DNA from: Candidatus Wallbacteria bacterium
Lineage (GTDB): Bacteria > Muiribacteriota > UBA6191 > JACPRK01
Reading direction: 5' to 3'
NCBI GenBank assembly: GCA_016213845.1
Contig: JACQZN010000016.1
Coordinates: forward strand, 35,204 to 99,203
Length of the DNA stretch: 64,000 nt
The position numbers were made by a program, and so were the translations under genes. Positions 36,435 to 44,481 of the stretch are shown here, piece by piece. The notes under the pieces were generated by a model that was not told where the DNA came from, made no database searches, and saw nothing but the letters and a program-made list of their open reading frames with translations. How positions within the stretch are numbered: the first letter of the stretch is position 1; every line of letters starts with the position of its first letter.

Positions 36435-36493
36435 GAAAAACCGGGGACACACGACCTATTTTTTCAAAATAGGTCGTGTGTCCCCGGTTTTTC
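36435..36493. repeat. REP-like perfect palindrome between convergent genes (28-bp arms, 3-nt loop)
   Basis: Positions 36435–36462 pair exactly with 36466–36493 around a TTC loop. The arm core is CCGGGGACACACGACC, flanked by runs of five A or T so that both strands look like a hairpin plus T-tract; it could act as a bidirectional terminator. It starts five bases after the giant kelch gene's stop and extends into the 3' end of the convergent gene, providing that gene's final codons and stop. The 'GGGGACA...TGTCCCC' style is common in REP elements. Confidence 0.8.
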
Positions 36494-39400
36494 CTTTGGC
36501 CAGGAAGGCGAGCGGCAGGAGCAGCACCAGCAGGTCGAGCGGCCCGCGTGAGGCAGGCGTGAATCCGAGCTGGCAGCCGCCGCCGGTGCGGACCAGCGGG
36601 CCGGCCGAGGCGGGCAGCACCAGGAACTGCACCTGCTGCTGTACTGCGTCATTGCCGTTGTCGATGGCGACGGCAAAGGCGTAGGTTCCGTCGGCGCCGC
36701 TCGGCACCTGCAGGACCAGCGCGCCGCTCGAGGAGTCGAAGGAGAGGCTGGCCGGTCCCTCCAGCTGAGACCAGCTGAAGGTGAGCGGACGGGCGGCCCG
36801 GCCATAGTCCGAAGCGCGGTCGCGCGAACCCGAGGCATCGAGCGTGATTGCCGAATCGGGGGCGAAGGTCCCGACGCTATTGGAGTCCGAAGAGCCGGCG
36901 AGTCCGTTGATGGCTGGGGCGACGCCCACCCGTCCGCCGGGGCGCAGGTCGTCGACCGGTACGGCGACGTCGGCGCTGGCCGAAAGGACGCCGTCCGAGA
37001 CCGTCGCGCGGAACCGGTAGGTGCCGGAGACCGTCGGGATGAAGCGGGCGCTGCTTGAATCGCTTCCGCGCAGCGTCACGCTCGGCGTACCGTCGGATAG
37101 CTGGCTCCAGGTGTAGACCAGCGCCGTCCCCGTCGTCTCGGAGTCCGAGGCCGAGGCCGTCAGGAGGACTGCCGGGAAGCCACCGGTGTCGTTCGATGCG
37201 GTCGCCGGGATCACCGCGGGGCTCGAGAAGGAAACCACGGCCGAGGAGCCCTCGGCCCTGGCTACCGGAGGCGAAACGACCGGGAAGGTGTTGCCCGCCG
37301 GCCGGACCACGACGGTCACGGCGTTGCTCCTCAGACTGGCCAGTCTCGACGCCGGGCGTGCCGGACCGTCTGCCGTGGCGCGGCCGTCGTCGAGGGCGGT
37401 GACCGCAAATCCGTAGACGCCCGGTGCCGCGATCGTCACCGTCGCGGCGCCCGAAGAAGCGGCCGCGATCTGAACGGGTGGGTTCGGGCCGAAGGGCAGG
37501 CCGAAGAGCTGCGTCCAGGAGAACTGCATCCGATCCTCCGGAGTCTCCGGGTCGAAAGCTGCCGCACTGCCTTTGTCGGCCGAGAGCCGGATGCTCACGG
37601 AGCTCGTCGCGAGAACCACCGGCAGTGATTCGACCAGGTTCCCACTCCCGGGCTCGATCAAGCGCGCTCGCACCGTCGGGGGCGTGTTGTCGCCTGCCGG
37701 GAAGCCGCGTACCGTCACGACCACGCGTGTCTCGGAGCTGGAGCAGCCGGTGTTTCCGGGGCCGGCCGAGCCTGTCTCGGTGACCGTCAGGCCGAACGTG
37801 TAGCGGCCCGCGGAGCGCAGCCGGACCGGCGGATCGACGATGAAGGCATTGCCCGAGCCCGACAAGGCCGCCGTGGTTCCCCCAAGGAAAGGCGTGCTCG
37901 AGGTCAGGAGCGCGCCCGCGTCGCTCACGGCTGCAATGAGCCGCCAGGCGAACTCCAATGTCGGCACCGAGGAGCTGGTGGTCGGCCGGTCCGGGTCTGC
38001 GGAGTCATGGCCGATCAACCGGACGGTGACGTCCACGTCGGAGCCGGTCGCCACCACCGTGCGGGCAAAACCGGCGTTGGCCGCCGGGCAGAGGTTGGCT
38101 CGCGTAACAGTCCAGTTTCCGACGGCGGAATCAGCCGCCAGCGGCCGGCCCAGCGACAGTGCCACCGTGACCGCGCCCGTGGCCGCCACGGGCGAAACGT
38201 CCACCTCGAATGGCAGCACGACCGAGCCGAGCGGGCCGATCGTCGAAGGCAGGGTCGACTGGGCGGAGACTACATAGTCCCGGGAGGCGTCGAGTCCTCC
38301 GCGTACGAACGAAAGTCCTGCGCCCGGGAGCGGCGCGCCGGCGCCGCCCAGGTTGGCTAGCCGCACGAGCACAGCGGCGCCCGTCGTCGCCTGTGCAACC
38401 GAGGCTGCAAGCTCGACGGCAGTCACGCGCAGGATTGCGACGGCCCCGACGGTCCAGACGGCCTTCGTCGTGGCCCCGTCCGGATCGGCTCCCAGGACAC
38501 CGTCAACCGTCACCTCTCCGGCCGCGGCGGTGGCGCCCACGTCGACCAGGAACTGCATCAGGGTCGACTGTCCCGGGGCCAGCGACTCCGCGTTCGAGAC
38601 TGCGGGGATGGCCGTGTAATCGCCATCGCGCGACTGGTTGCCCTGGCGGAGCGCCAGCGCAACGCCGGTCAGCTCGCCCGTACGGTCGCCGCTGTTGGTG
38701 ACGAGAAAGCTCACCGGTACGCTCGCCTGCCCCTGGTCGACCCGAGTCGGCGCCGTGACGGCGACCACGTTCAGTAGCGCCGGCCGCTCCACGGTCCATT
38801 GCCCCTTCGTGTCGGCGCCGTCCGCGTCGGCGTCCGCGCGCGCGTCGATGGCGACGAGGCCGGTGGCGGCCGACGCTCCTACGTCCACGGTGAAGGTGAG
38901 GATGCGCGTGGCTCCCGCCGTCAAGCTCGTCGGGTTCCCGGTCGCTGCGCTCACGATGTAATCGGCGGCGGTGCGGTCGCTGCCGCCGAGCGACAGGATC
39001 AGCCGGGCCCCGACTAGCGAGCCCGATCTGCCGCCGGCGTTCTCGACGGCCACCTCGACGCGAGCGCCGCGCTCTCCGCGGGCCACGGTGGCGGGCGCGG
39101 TGACGGTGCGTATGCGGACATCCGCCGGTGGCACGGCGCGCAGCACGACGTCGCCCACGTGCGCGGCGTCGAGAGCGACGATCGGCACGTCCAGCGATCC
39201 CAGCGTCCCGCTCGAGCGGTTCTCGATCTCGACGCGCAAGGTCTGGCCAGCTGTCAGTGCTTGCGGGAAGCTCGTGAAACCCACCTGGTAGGCGCCGACC
39301 GGAGCTCCACGATAGACAACCGCGCCCGGCAGCGTGACGGCGTTGGCCGGGTCCTCGACCGGGAAGATACGGATGTCGAGCTGGGCGGTCGTCGGGATGG

Positions 39401-39533
39401 AGGCGTCGGCGTCGCGAATCGTCCCCGCGATCAACCCCTGGCCGTGCGCAGGCTCGGCAGACGTCAGGAGCAAGGCGAGGAAGGCCAGGCCCGTCCACGC
39501 CAGGCCAATCCGGCTATTGAATCTGCCGCTCAC
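36456..39533 (-). CDS. Secreted multi-domain CARDB-like/PKD protein with Cys-containing C-terminal sorting signal
   Basis: 1,025 residues with a signal peptide (LAWTGLAFLALLLTSAEPAHG, residues about 10–30). It holds a carboxypeptidase-regulatory-like first domain, then three CARDB-like domains (for example VRIRTVTAPATVARGERGAR with VENAGG; VTAPTRVDQGQASVPVSFLV), then PKD-like domains with 'FSWTQL' and 'YTWSQL' strands. The domain style matches the convergent giant kelch protein. The C terminus has GGGC (Cys987), a hydrophobic helix (LDLLVLLLPLAFL) and then Lys/Arg residues. This is the layout of Cys-type sorting tails such as JDVT-CTERM, MYXO-CTERM and Synerg-CTERM, in which a membrane protease processes the protein near Cys. 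The last 12 residues (GKTGDTRPILKK) and the stop are encoded by a palindromic repeat. Probably a surface-anchored structural or adhesive protein. Confidence 0.82.
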   Translation of the reverse strand: MSGRFNSRIGLAWTGLAFLALLLTSAEPAHGQGLIAGTIRDADASIPTTAQLDIRIFPVEDPANAVTLPGAVVYRGAPVGAYQVGFTSFPQALTAGQTLRVEIENRSSGTLGSLDVPIVALDAAHVGDVVLRAVPPADVRIRTVTAPATVARGERGARVEVAVENAGGRSGSLVGARLILSLGGSDRTAADYIVSAATGNPTSLTAGATRILTFTVDVGASAATGLVAIDARADADADGADTKGQWTVERPALLNVVAVTAPTRVDQGQASVPVSFLVTNSGDRTGELTGVALALRQGNQSRDGDYTAIPAVSNAESLAPGQSTLMQFLVDVGATAAAGEVTVDGVLGADPDGATTKAVWTVGAVAILRVTAVELAASVAQATTGAAVLVRLANLGGAGAPLPGAGLSFVRGGLDASRDYVVSAQSTLPSTIGPLGSVVLPFEVDVSPVAATGAVTVALSLGRPLAADSAVGNWTVTRANLCPAANAGFARTVVATGSDVDVTVRLIGHDSADPDRPTTSSSVPTLEFAWRLIAAVSDAGALLTSSTPFLGGTTAALSGSGNAFIVDPPVRLRSAGRYTFGLTVTETGSAGPGNTGCSSSETRVVVTVRGFPAGDNTPPTVRARLIEPGSGNLVESLPVVLATSSVSIRLSADKGSAAAFDPETPEDRMQFSWTQLFGLPFGPNPPVQIAAASSGAATVTIAAPGVYGFAVTALDDGRATADGPARPASRLASLRSNAVTVVVRPAGNTFPVVSPPVARAEGSSAVVSFSSPAVIPATASNDTGGFPAVLLTASASDSETTGTALVYTWSQLSDGTPSVTLRGSDSSSARFIPTVSGTYRFRATVSDGVLSASADVAVPVDDLRPGGRVGVAPAINGLAGSSDSNSVGTFAPDSAITLDASGSRDRASDYGRAARPLTFSWSQLEGPASLSFDSSSGALVLQVPSGADGTYAFAVAIDNGNDAVQQQVQFLVLPASAGPLVRTGGGCQLGFTPASRGPLDLLVLLLPLAFLAKGKTGDTRPILKK

Positions 39534-39681
39534 GTGCCTCCTGGTGGCGGACCGCCCTCGCCTGCCCCGGCGGTGGCGGTCTGATGCCGCCGATCATGTA
39601 GCATGCGCCGGGCCGGATGTCAGGGACTCGAATTGGGCAGGGGCTAGGGCAGGGGCAGGGGCCCCGGATTCCTCGCCGGGC

Positions 39682-39711
39682 TTGAAAAGGGGGGCTGTGA
39701 AGTGTTATCCT
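39682..39711 (+). promoter_or_regulatory. Sigma70-type promoter of the small secreted protein gene
   Basis: TTGAAA (39682–39687) is followed after 18 bases by TATCCT (39706–39711), preceded by TGT. The predicted transcript would start near 39718 and carry a 40-base leader containing AGGAG before the ATG at 39759. The rest of the spacer 39534–39758 contains a G-rich stretch (39639–39664) and no gene that I can see. Confidence 0.5.
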
Positions 39712-39758
39712 GCGCGCCCACTCCGAGCACCCCGGAACACTCGTTAGGAGAGAAGAAG

Positions 39759-40325
39759 ATGCGTGCAGTCCTGTCCGGCCTCCTCGTCACGGTGTCACTG
39801 ATGCTCGTCGGTTCGGCCTTTGCGGCTACGCCGGACATGGAGCTGGGGCAGTTCCGCGGGTACTGGGCCCGCCCCGTGGAGCCCGGGCAGCCGGATCGCG
39901 ACCTTCTGGCCCGCTGGCAGCGCTTCGACATCACGACGCGAGGCTTCGCGCGTGCCGGGTGGCTGCAGGCCGAAAACGGCGCGTTCGGCCAGAACACGCT
40001 CGAGATCCGGGACGCCATGGGCCGCTACACGGGCGAGCTCGACAGCTTCGCCGGCCGCTACGAGATTCGCGACGCCTACGGCCACACGCTCGGCTGGTTC
40101 GACACCTGGGGCGCTTTCTCCGGCGAGATCCGCGTCCAGGACGACCGGAACCGCGAGGTTGGCCGGCTCAGGGATGTCTTTGGCGACGGCTCGATGATGC
40201 GGCTGCGTGGCACCCAGGAGTGCATCGCACTCTTTGCCAAGATGGGTATCACGCTCAATCCGGGCCTGACTGTCGCCGGCCGCGAACGCATTCGCAGCGA
40301 GATCTTCGAGCGCTTCTCGCGCTGA
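39759..40325 (+). CDS. Small secreted protein of unknown function
   Basis: 188 residues from ATG 39759, chosen because AGGAGAG lies nine bases upstream and because it opens a clean signal peptide (VLSGLLVTVSLMLVGSAFA, cleaved before ATPD). An in-frame start at 39702 would place 19 unlikely residues before the signal. The mature protein is rich in Gly, Asp and aromatic residues, with strand-like near-repeats: YTGELDSFAGRYEIRDAYGH, then GAFSGEIRVQDDRNREVGRL. These resemble short WG/beta-hairpin repeats but match no family I can name. The single Cys (in TQECIALF) is not in a lipobox. It has its own promoter and converges with the kinase gene, four bases apart. Periplasmic or extracellular location is inferred from the signal peptide. 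Confidence 0.75.
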   Translation: MRAVLSGLLVTVSLMLVGSAFAATPDMELGQFRGYWARPVEPGQPDRDLLARWQRFDITTRGFARAGWLQAENGAFGQNTLEIRDAMGRYTGELDSFAGRYEIRDAYGHTLGWFDTWGAFSGEIRVQDDRNREVGRLRDVFGDGSMMRLRGTQECIALFAKMGITLNPGLTVAGRERIRSEIFERFSR

Positions 40326-40329
40326 GCGC

Positions 40330-42639
40330 TTACCGGCGCGCATTGCTGCCGGTCGAGAGCTTCGCCACGAGCGCGCGTGCCGCCGCAAGTTGCGGGTTGG
40401 CGCGTAGCGCCTCGCCGGCGTGCTCGCGAGCTGCGGCGAGCAGCCCCAGGCCGTGCTCCAGCTCCGCGCACGCCAGCCCCGTCAGGTCGACCCGGCCCTT
40501 GCTGCCGAGCGCGCGTTCGAATTCGAGTGCCCGGCGCGCCACCGTGAGCGCGTCCCGGCCGTCGCCTTTGGAAGCCTCGGACCAGAGGACTGGTTTGAGC
40601 CGTTCGGTCCAGTGCTCGGCGAAGTCACGCAGGGCGTCCGAGTTGTCGGGTTCGGCCACCACGGCCATCCGCCAGGCATCGAGCTCGGCCTCCGGATTGC
40701 CCGATACGGCCAGGCGTGCTGCGGCGTCGCGCCAGAGCCGCGCCCAGGAAGGCGCGAGCGCCAGCGCCCGGTTCAGCGCCCGTCGCGATTCCTGCCAGAG
40801 CTGGGGTAGCGGCTGCGAGAGCTCGGTCGAGCCACCCGAGAAGACCCCCAGCGCCAGCGTCCGGATCTGGCCGTCCACGAAGCGGGGCTGACCCTCGGCC
40901 ACCCGGAACTGCAGGTGGCTCATTGCCCGCCAGACCGCGGCGCACTCGGGAGTCCGCTTGGCCAGCTCGCGCAGCCGCTGGCTGGCGTCTCCCAGGAGAC
41001 CCGAGGCGAAGCTGTCCTTGGTCTGCGCCAGTTCCGCCATCGTCTCTCCGCATCGTCCGTAAGGGTCCGAAGGCGCCAGCTGCGAGAGCCAGACCGCGTA
41101 GCCCGGCTTGCGCGCAAGCTCGAGCGTGAGGCCGGGCGGAGAGCTCTCCGCCGCGCGCGAGTCGCGCGGAGTCAATCGCAGCAGCGTCACGCCGGTCGCG
41201 AGCGCCGAGACCGGGACCGCGCGCCGGGTCAGCTGCTCCGAAGCGCCCAGCCAGACGGGCAGCCGGGTCGCCTTGTCAGTCGGCCCTGACTCGACGACGA
41301 GCTCCCAGCTCCGGGCCGGTGAGCCCGCGCCGGACACCGACCGTTCGACGCGGATCGATGCCCGCTCCAGCCACTTGGGGGCGATCATCAGAAGCTCGTA
41401 GGCGAGCTCGCCGGGCGGCCCGCGGTGGCTGCGGGCCCACGGGCGAAGTGGTGCGGCCGAGAGTTGCGTGCGTGTCGCCATGTCCTCCCTGATGCGCCGA
41501 AGCACTTCGGGGAAGCTCCGAAGACGAGTGGAAAACTCCGCCGAGTCCGAGATGTTCGGCGACCGTGATTGCTCGACGCGGGTCACGCGCCAGGGCCCGG
41601 CCAGCCAGGTCGCGGTGCCTGCGATCAGAAGAGTCGCGACGGCAGCCCACCGCCAGCGTGCGCTCGGAGCCCGGGCGGCCTGCGTTGCGGGCGAGCTCGC
41701 CCGGGCCGTTCTGTGCGCGTTCGGGTCGACCCGGGCGGCGCCCGGCGCCTCGACGCGCCTTGTCGCCGCAGCTCGCGCGCGCGGGCTCCCCACGGGGCGT
41801 GCCATCGGCGAGCCCACCAGCTCCTCGAGTGCTTTTGCCAGCTCCTCGATCGAGCCGAACCGGGCCGCGGGGTCCCTAGCCAGGCAACGCCCCAGCAGCC
41901 CGTCCCACCTGGGGTCGAGCCCGTCCGCCACGCTCGACGGGTGGGGCGCCGTTTCCCGAGCCTGCGCCCGCAGGATCTCCTCGACCGTGCGCCCCTCGAA
42001 CGGCGCCTTGCCGGTGGCGAGCTCGAAAGCCACGATCCCCAGCGAGTAGATGTCGGTCCACGGGCCGATCTCTCCGCCCAGCAGCTGCTCGGGCGCCATG
42101 TAGCCGGGCGTCCCCAGGATGGTGTCGGGCGAGGTCCTCGAACGCCGCTCCAGGTCCTTGGCGATTCCCAGGTCGGTCAGTCGTAGCTGGCCCTCGGGCG
42201 TGATGAGCATATTCTCCGGTTTGAGGTCGCGATGGACGATGCCGGCGCCGTGGATTGCGTCGAGCCCGCGGGCGGCCTGCGCCATCCACCGCGCGGCGTC
42301 GGGCGGCTCCCGGCCCACGGCCAGCCGCTCGCGCAAGGTCTGGCCCGCGACCAGCTCGTAGACGATGAAGAGGCCTCCCTCGCCGCGTCCCGACTCGATC
42401 ACCCGCACCACGTTCGGATGCGAGACCCGCGCCGCCAGCCGCGCCTCGGCGAGGAAGCGTTCCTCCAGCTCCTCGCTCCAGTCCCTCGTCCGGCGCATCG
42501 TCTTGATCGCCACGGGCCGGTCCAGAGAAAGCTGCACGCCGCCATAGACAGCCCCCATGCCCCCTTCACCCAGGAGCCGGTCGAGCCTGTAGCGACCGGT
42601 CAGCCCCAGTGCCCGCTGGAGCGCTGCCAGCTCCACCAT
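40330..42639 (-). CDS. Transmembrane Hanks-type serine/threonine protein kinase with extracytoplasmic helical-repeat domain
   Basis: 769 residues. Residues about 17–275 form a PknB-like kinase: glycine loop LGEGGMGAVY (23–32), ATP-anchoring VAIK (Lys46), catalytic IVHRDLKPENML, metal-binding DLGIAKD in place of DFG (usual in bacteria), activation-segment GTPGYMAPEQLL and WTDIYSLGIVAFELATG. A Pro/Ala/Arg-rich linker leads to one membrane helix (AAVATLLIAGTATWLAGPW, about 330–350). The remaining 400 residues would be outside the membrane and contain TPR-like helical pairs such as AWRMAVVAEPDNSDALRDFA. All catalytic residues are present, so it should be active. Such kinases usually signal through Ser/Thr phosphorylation, but no substrate gene is adjacent. 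A promoter only six bases before the ATG implies a leaderless mRNA. Confidence 0.92.
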   Translation of the reverse strand: MVELAALQRALGLTGRYRLDRLLGEGGMGAVYGGVQLSLDRPVAIKTMRRTRDWSEELEERFLAEARLAARVSHPNVVRVIESGRGEGGLFIVYELVAGQTLRERLAVGREPPDAARWMAQAARGLDAIHGAGIVHRDLKPENMLITPEGQLRLTDLGIAKDLERRSRTSPDTILGTPGYMAPEQLLGGEIGPWTDIYSLGIVAFELATGKAPFEGRTVEEILRAQARETAPHPSSVADGLDPRWDGLLGRCLARDPAARFGSIEELAKALEELVGSPMARPVGSPRARAAATRRVEAPGAARVDPNAHRTARASSPATQAARAPSARWRWAAVATLLIAGTATWLAGPWRVTRVEQSRSPNISDSAEFSTRLRSFPEVLRRIREDMATRTQLSAAPLRPWARSHRGPPGELAYELLMIAPKWLERASIRVERSVSGAGSPARSWELVVESGPTDKATRLPVWLGASEQLTRRAVPVSALATGVTLLRLTPRDSRAAESSPPGLTLELARKPGYAVWLSQLAPSDPYGRCGETMAELAQTKDSFASGLLGDASQRLRELAKRTPECAAVWRAMSHLQFRVAEGQPRFVDGQIRTLALGVFSGGSTELSQPLPQLWQESRRALNRALALAPSWARLWRDAAARLAVSGNPEAELDAWRMAVVAEPDNSDALRDFAEHWTERLKPVLWSEASKGDGRDALTVARRALEFERALGSKGRVDLTGLACAELEHGLGLLAAAREHAGEALRANPQLAAARALVAKLSTGSNARR

Positions 42640-42645
42640 GTCAGC

Positions 42646-42674
42646 AGCCTACCAACCCCGCTCACCGCCGGCAA
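42646..42674 (-). promoter_or_regulatory. Leaderless-type promoter of the Ser/Thr kinase gene
   Basis: On the minus strand, TTGCCG (42674–42669) is followed after 17 bases by TAGGCT (42651–42646), with the extended TGG before it. Only six bases separate the −10 from the ATG, so transcription would start at or next to the start codon. Confidence 0.55.
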
Positions 42675-42692
42675 CCCGCAGCCTTCCCACGC

Positions 42693-42721
42693 TTGACGGG
42701 CAGGCCCGCCGGCGGTACGCT
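42693..42721 (+). promoter_or_regulatory. tRNA-Leu promoter
   Basis: TTGACG (42693–42698), exactly 17 bases, then TACGCT (42716–42721). The mature tRNA begins 21 bases after the −10. It is divergent from the kinase promoter; the two lie about 20 bases apart. Confidence 0.6.
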
Positions 42722-42741
42722 ACCGCCCGTTCCCGTGGCCA

Positions 42742-42827
42742 GCCGGAGTGGCGGAATGGTATACGCAGCGGACTCAAAATCCGCCGAGGGTAACCTCATA
42801 GGGGTTCGAGTCCCCTCTCCGGCACCA
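42742..42827 (+). tRNA. tRNA-Leu (anticodon CAA)
   Basis: Acceptor arms GCCGGAG and CTCCGGC pair perfectly, the anticodon stem GCGGA/TCCGC encloses the loop CTCAAAA (anticodon CAA, reading UUG), a long variable arm is present as expected for Leu, and the T arm reads GGGGTTCGAGTCCCC. The 86 bases include an encoded CCA end. The 3' part is repeated at 44140–44167. Confidence 0.95.
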
Positions 42828-42829
42828 GG
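42802..42829 (+). repeat. Left attachment-site-like repeat (tRNA-Leu 3' end)
   Basis: A 28-bp sequence beginning GGGTTCGAGTCCCC and ending in CCAGG is identical to 44140–44167. It covers the T arm, acceptor 3' strand and CCA of tRNA-Leu. Integrases often use tRNA 3' ends this way, leaving a direct repeat at both ends of the inserted DNA. Confidence 0.75.
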
Positions 42830-43106
42830 CTTCATGCGGGTTTTCGCGAGCTGGGGATCGGGAAGCTAGCTTTCAAGCGGGAAGGCGGGCTTTCTGTACC
42901 CGAGAACGCTCTGCTGAAGCACCTCGCGGATATCGCCCAAAAAGTGGCGAAGTCGTCAGTCGTGACTGGTTTTACCCCCTCTTCACCCCAGAATCACCCC
43001 AGCGATCTACGACATTGCCGTTCTTGAAAGTGGGGATGGCGTCCCCATGATCGGCGGTCGAGAATGCCGGGGCGACGAACGCCGTCACCCCAGCGGTATC
43101 TCTTGG
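42830..43106. other. Spacer inside the tRNA-Leu island
   Basis: No start codon opens a convincing gene. A plus-strand frame open from the tRNA end to about 43026 reads LGIGKLAFKREGGLSVPEN and later VVTGFTPSSPQNHPSD before a stop. It could be the tail of a lost gene, perhaps an integrase, but I cannot match it. Confidence 0.35.
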
Positions 43107-43123
43107 TTGCTAGAATTGCCCCC

Positions 43124-43613
43124 GTGGCCGTCGAACGTCTTTACCTCGAAACCAGCGTCTGGAACTTCCTGCTCGTCGAGGACGCCCCGGAGAGACGGGC
43201 AGCCACGGAGCGGTTCTTCCAAATTCTGCCAGCCCGCCGGTGGGAGATCGCGATCTCGGAGCTGGTGATCGACGAGATCACGGCCACCCGAGATGAGAAC
43301 CGCCGGATCGGGCTGTTAGCGATCATTCATCGGGCTGTTAGCGATCATTCAAAGGTGGCGGCCTCGAACCCTGCCTGTGTCCGATGAAGCCCTCGAACTG
43401 GCAGAGAAGTACATTTTGCAGGGGACGCTCTCTCGACGGAGCGAGGTCGACGCCAAGCACGCTGCCATCGCCGTGGTCGCCGGATACGACGTGATCCTGA
43501 GCTGGAATCTCCGGCACCTGGTCAAGGTGAAGACACGCAGGGAGATCAGCGCAGCCAACCTGCTCAACGGCTACAGGATGATCGAGATCGCCACGCCCGA
43601 GGAGATGCTCTGA
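43124..43613 (+). pseudogene. PIN-domain toxin (VapC-like) gene broken by a 22-bp tandem duplication
   Basis: From GTG 43124 the frame reads VERLYLETSVWNFLL, the first PIN strand with an acidic residue (Glu) at the metal site, then ISELVIDEITATRDEN. The frame then runs into a stop at 43387. The second half resumes in another frame with VSDEALELAEKY, EVDAKHAAIAVVAGYDVILS and WNLRHLVK, the conserved 'DA-H-A-A-----d-l-tWN--H' end of this PIN family, ending at 43613. Removing one copy of the 22-bp repeat at 43307–43350 joins the halves in frame (LLAIIQRWRPRTLPVSDEAL) to give 155 residues with all motifs. The protein would be an Mg2+-dependent RNase. It precedes an antitoxin-like gene by one base. 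Confidence 0.8.
43307..43350 (+). repeat. 22-bp perfect tandem duplication inside the PIN gene
   Basis: 43307–43328 and 43329–43350 are identical and directly adjacent; the unit begins ATCGGGCTGTTAGCG. Twenty-two is not a multiple of three, so the second copy shifts the reading frame. Slippage between the copies could restore it. Confidence 0.95.
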
Positions 43614-43614
43614 C

Positions 43615-43821
43615 ATGAAGGCAGAAGAGATGATGGATGAGCTTCACCAGATCCGAGAGGAGCTGATGGCGAAGTATCGCGGAAAATCCAACGAAGAGTT
43701 CCTGCGCGACCTTCATGCTCGAACAGCGAAGGTCATCGAGGAGCTGGGCCTAAAGCCAGCAGAGCCGCGAGGCGGAGCGAGCTGGTCACCGCCATCGGTG
43801 CCAGAGGTCAAGAAGGGGTAG
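43615..43821 (+). CDS. Antitoxin-like protein of the PIN toxin pair
   Basis: 68 residues: MKAEEMMDELHQIREELMAK, then YRGKSNEEFLRDLHARTAKV, and a Pro-rich basic tail. The pattern 'EE-M-E---IREE---' followed by a short Leu-rich helix is what small antitoxins encoded directly after ETS-type PIN toxins usually look like; they wrap the toxin with helical segments. The ATG lies one base after the PIN stop, so the two would be co-translated. The order toxin–antitoxin is typical for this subgroup, unlike most VapBC pairs. With the toxin broken, it may now be an orphan. No DNA-binding domain is visible. Family assignment rests on context and helix pattern. Confidence 0.6.
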   Translation: MKAEEMMDELHQIREELMAKYRGKSNEEFLRDLHARTAKVIEELGLKPAEPRGGASWSPPSVPEVKKG

Positions 43822-44139
43822 CGGGCAAACCGTCCACCACGCCCCCCCGCCAACTCCCCCCGCTTTTCCTCTCCCCTTTCTCTTCCCTGCCGCCCCTACC
43901 CAGACCCTTCCTCGCCCGTCGATCTCGCTTCCTGAGGATTTTTTTGGGGATTTGCAGGTGGAGGGTGAAGGGAGCGATCTGGAGTGGGGCGGCACGTGAA
44001 AGGCGGGGCCTTGTTTCCTGGATCGGTAGAGGAACACGGGCCGCTCGCGCCCTCCTGAGAATGCGTCATGCGTTGTGGCACACTACTGGAACGGAGGTTT
44101 CGGTCACGTCTCAGGCTGCCCGAGAACACGAACGCCTAA

Positions 44140-44167
44140 GGGTTCGAGTCCCCTCTCCGGCACCAGG
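44140..44167 (+). repeat. Right attachment-site-like repeat
   Basis: Exact 28-bp copy of 42802–42829 from the tRNA-Leu gene. No other part of a tRNA cloverleaf precedes it, so it is a fragment and not a second tRNA gene. Confidence 0.75.
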
Positions 44168-44463
44168 ACTCGGATGGGAGGGGCAGCGGATGGGGCGCGA
44201 GCAGATCAAGTCTCGCGACGGAGCAGGCGTTCCGGAGAGGTCGTCGCTACCAAGACCGCAGACGGCATGATCTCTCTGCGACGCGCTTGGCACCTACGGA
44301 TACTGGAGAACACTTCCATTGAATCAGCCACGCCCAAAGTGCAGATTCCTGGGAGCCGAAAGCTGGAGGCTCAGCTCCCAGCAGACATGGGATCGGGGCC
44401 GGCCAAGCTAGCGCTGCTGATGTTGCCGGAAAAAGCGCGGACCCATGGGGCTCGCTCCGCCCG

Positions 44464-44472
44464 TGGTAGGCT
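44464..44472 (+). promoter_or_regulatory. Extended −10 box before the M28 peptidase gene
   Basis: TGGTAGGCT is identical to the kinase gene's extended −10 and ends nine bases before the ATG at 44482, again suggesting a leaderless transcript. No −35 consensus is visible. Confidence 0.4.
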
Positions 44473-44481
44473 CCAGGCACG

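Larger units (their letters stand above)
42802..44167. mobile_element. Small tRNA-Leu-associated island carrying a PIN toxin–antitoxin pair
   Basis: The two 28-bp copies of the tRNA-Leu 3' end are 1,338 bp apart. The DNA between them holds a disrupted PIN-domain toxin gene and its downstream antitoxin-like gene, and no integrase or transposase, so it would be a decayed or non-autonomous element. The non-coding parts look different in composition from the flanks, with a long pyrimidine tract at 43836–43930. The repeats and gene content are seen directly; integration history is inferred from the well-known use of tRNA genes as attachment sites. Confidence 0.6.
43822..44481. other. Non-coding stretch with pyrimidine tract and right island end
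   Basis: Contains a C/T-rich tract (43836–43930), the copy of the tRNA-Leu 3' end at 44140–44167, and, just before the M28 gene, an extended −10 box TGGTAGGCT (44464–44472). Short open frames here are not supported by start sites or composition. Confidence 0.5.

Noticed and set aside
42830..43026. Remnant integrase C terminus beside tRNA-Leu
   Set aside because: The frame is open but has no His/Arg/Tyr recombinase motif.
44143..44165. Second tRNA gene
   Set aside because: Only the T arm and acceptor 3' strand are present; no D or anticodon arm precedes them.
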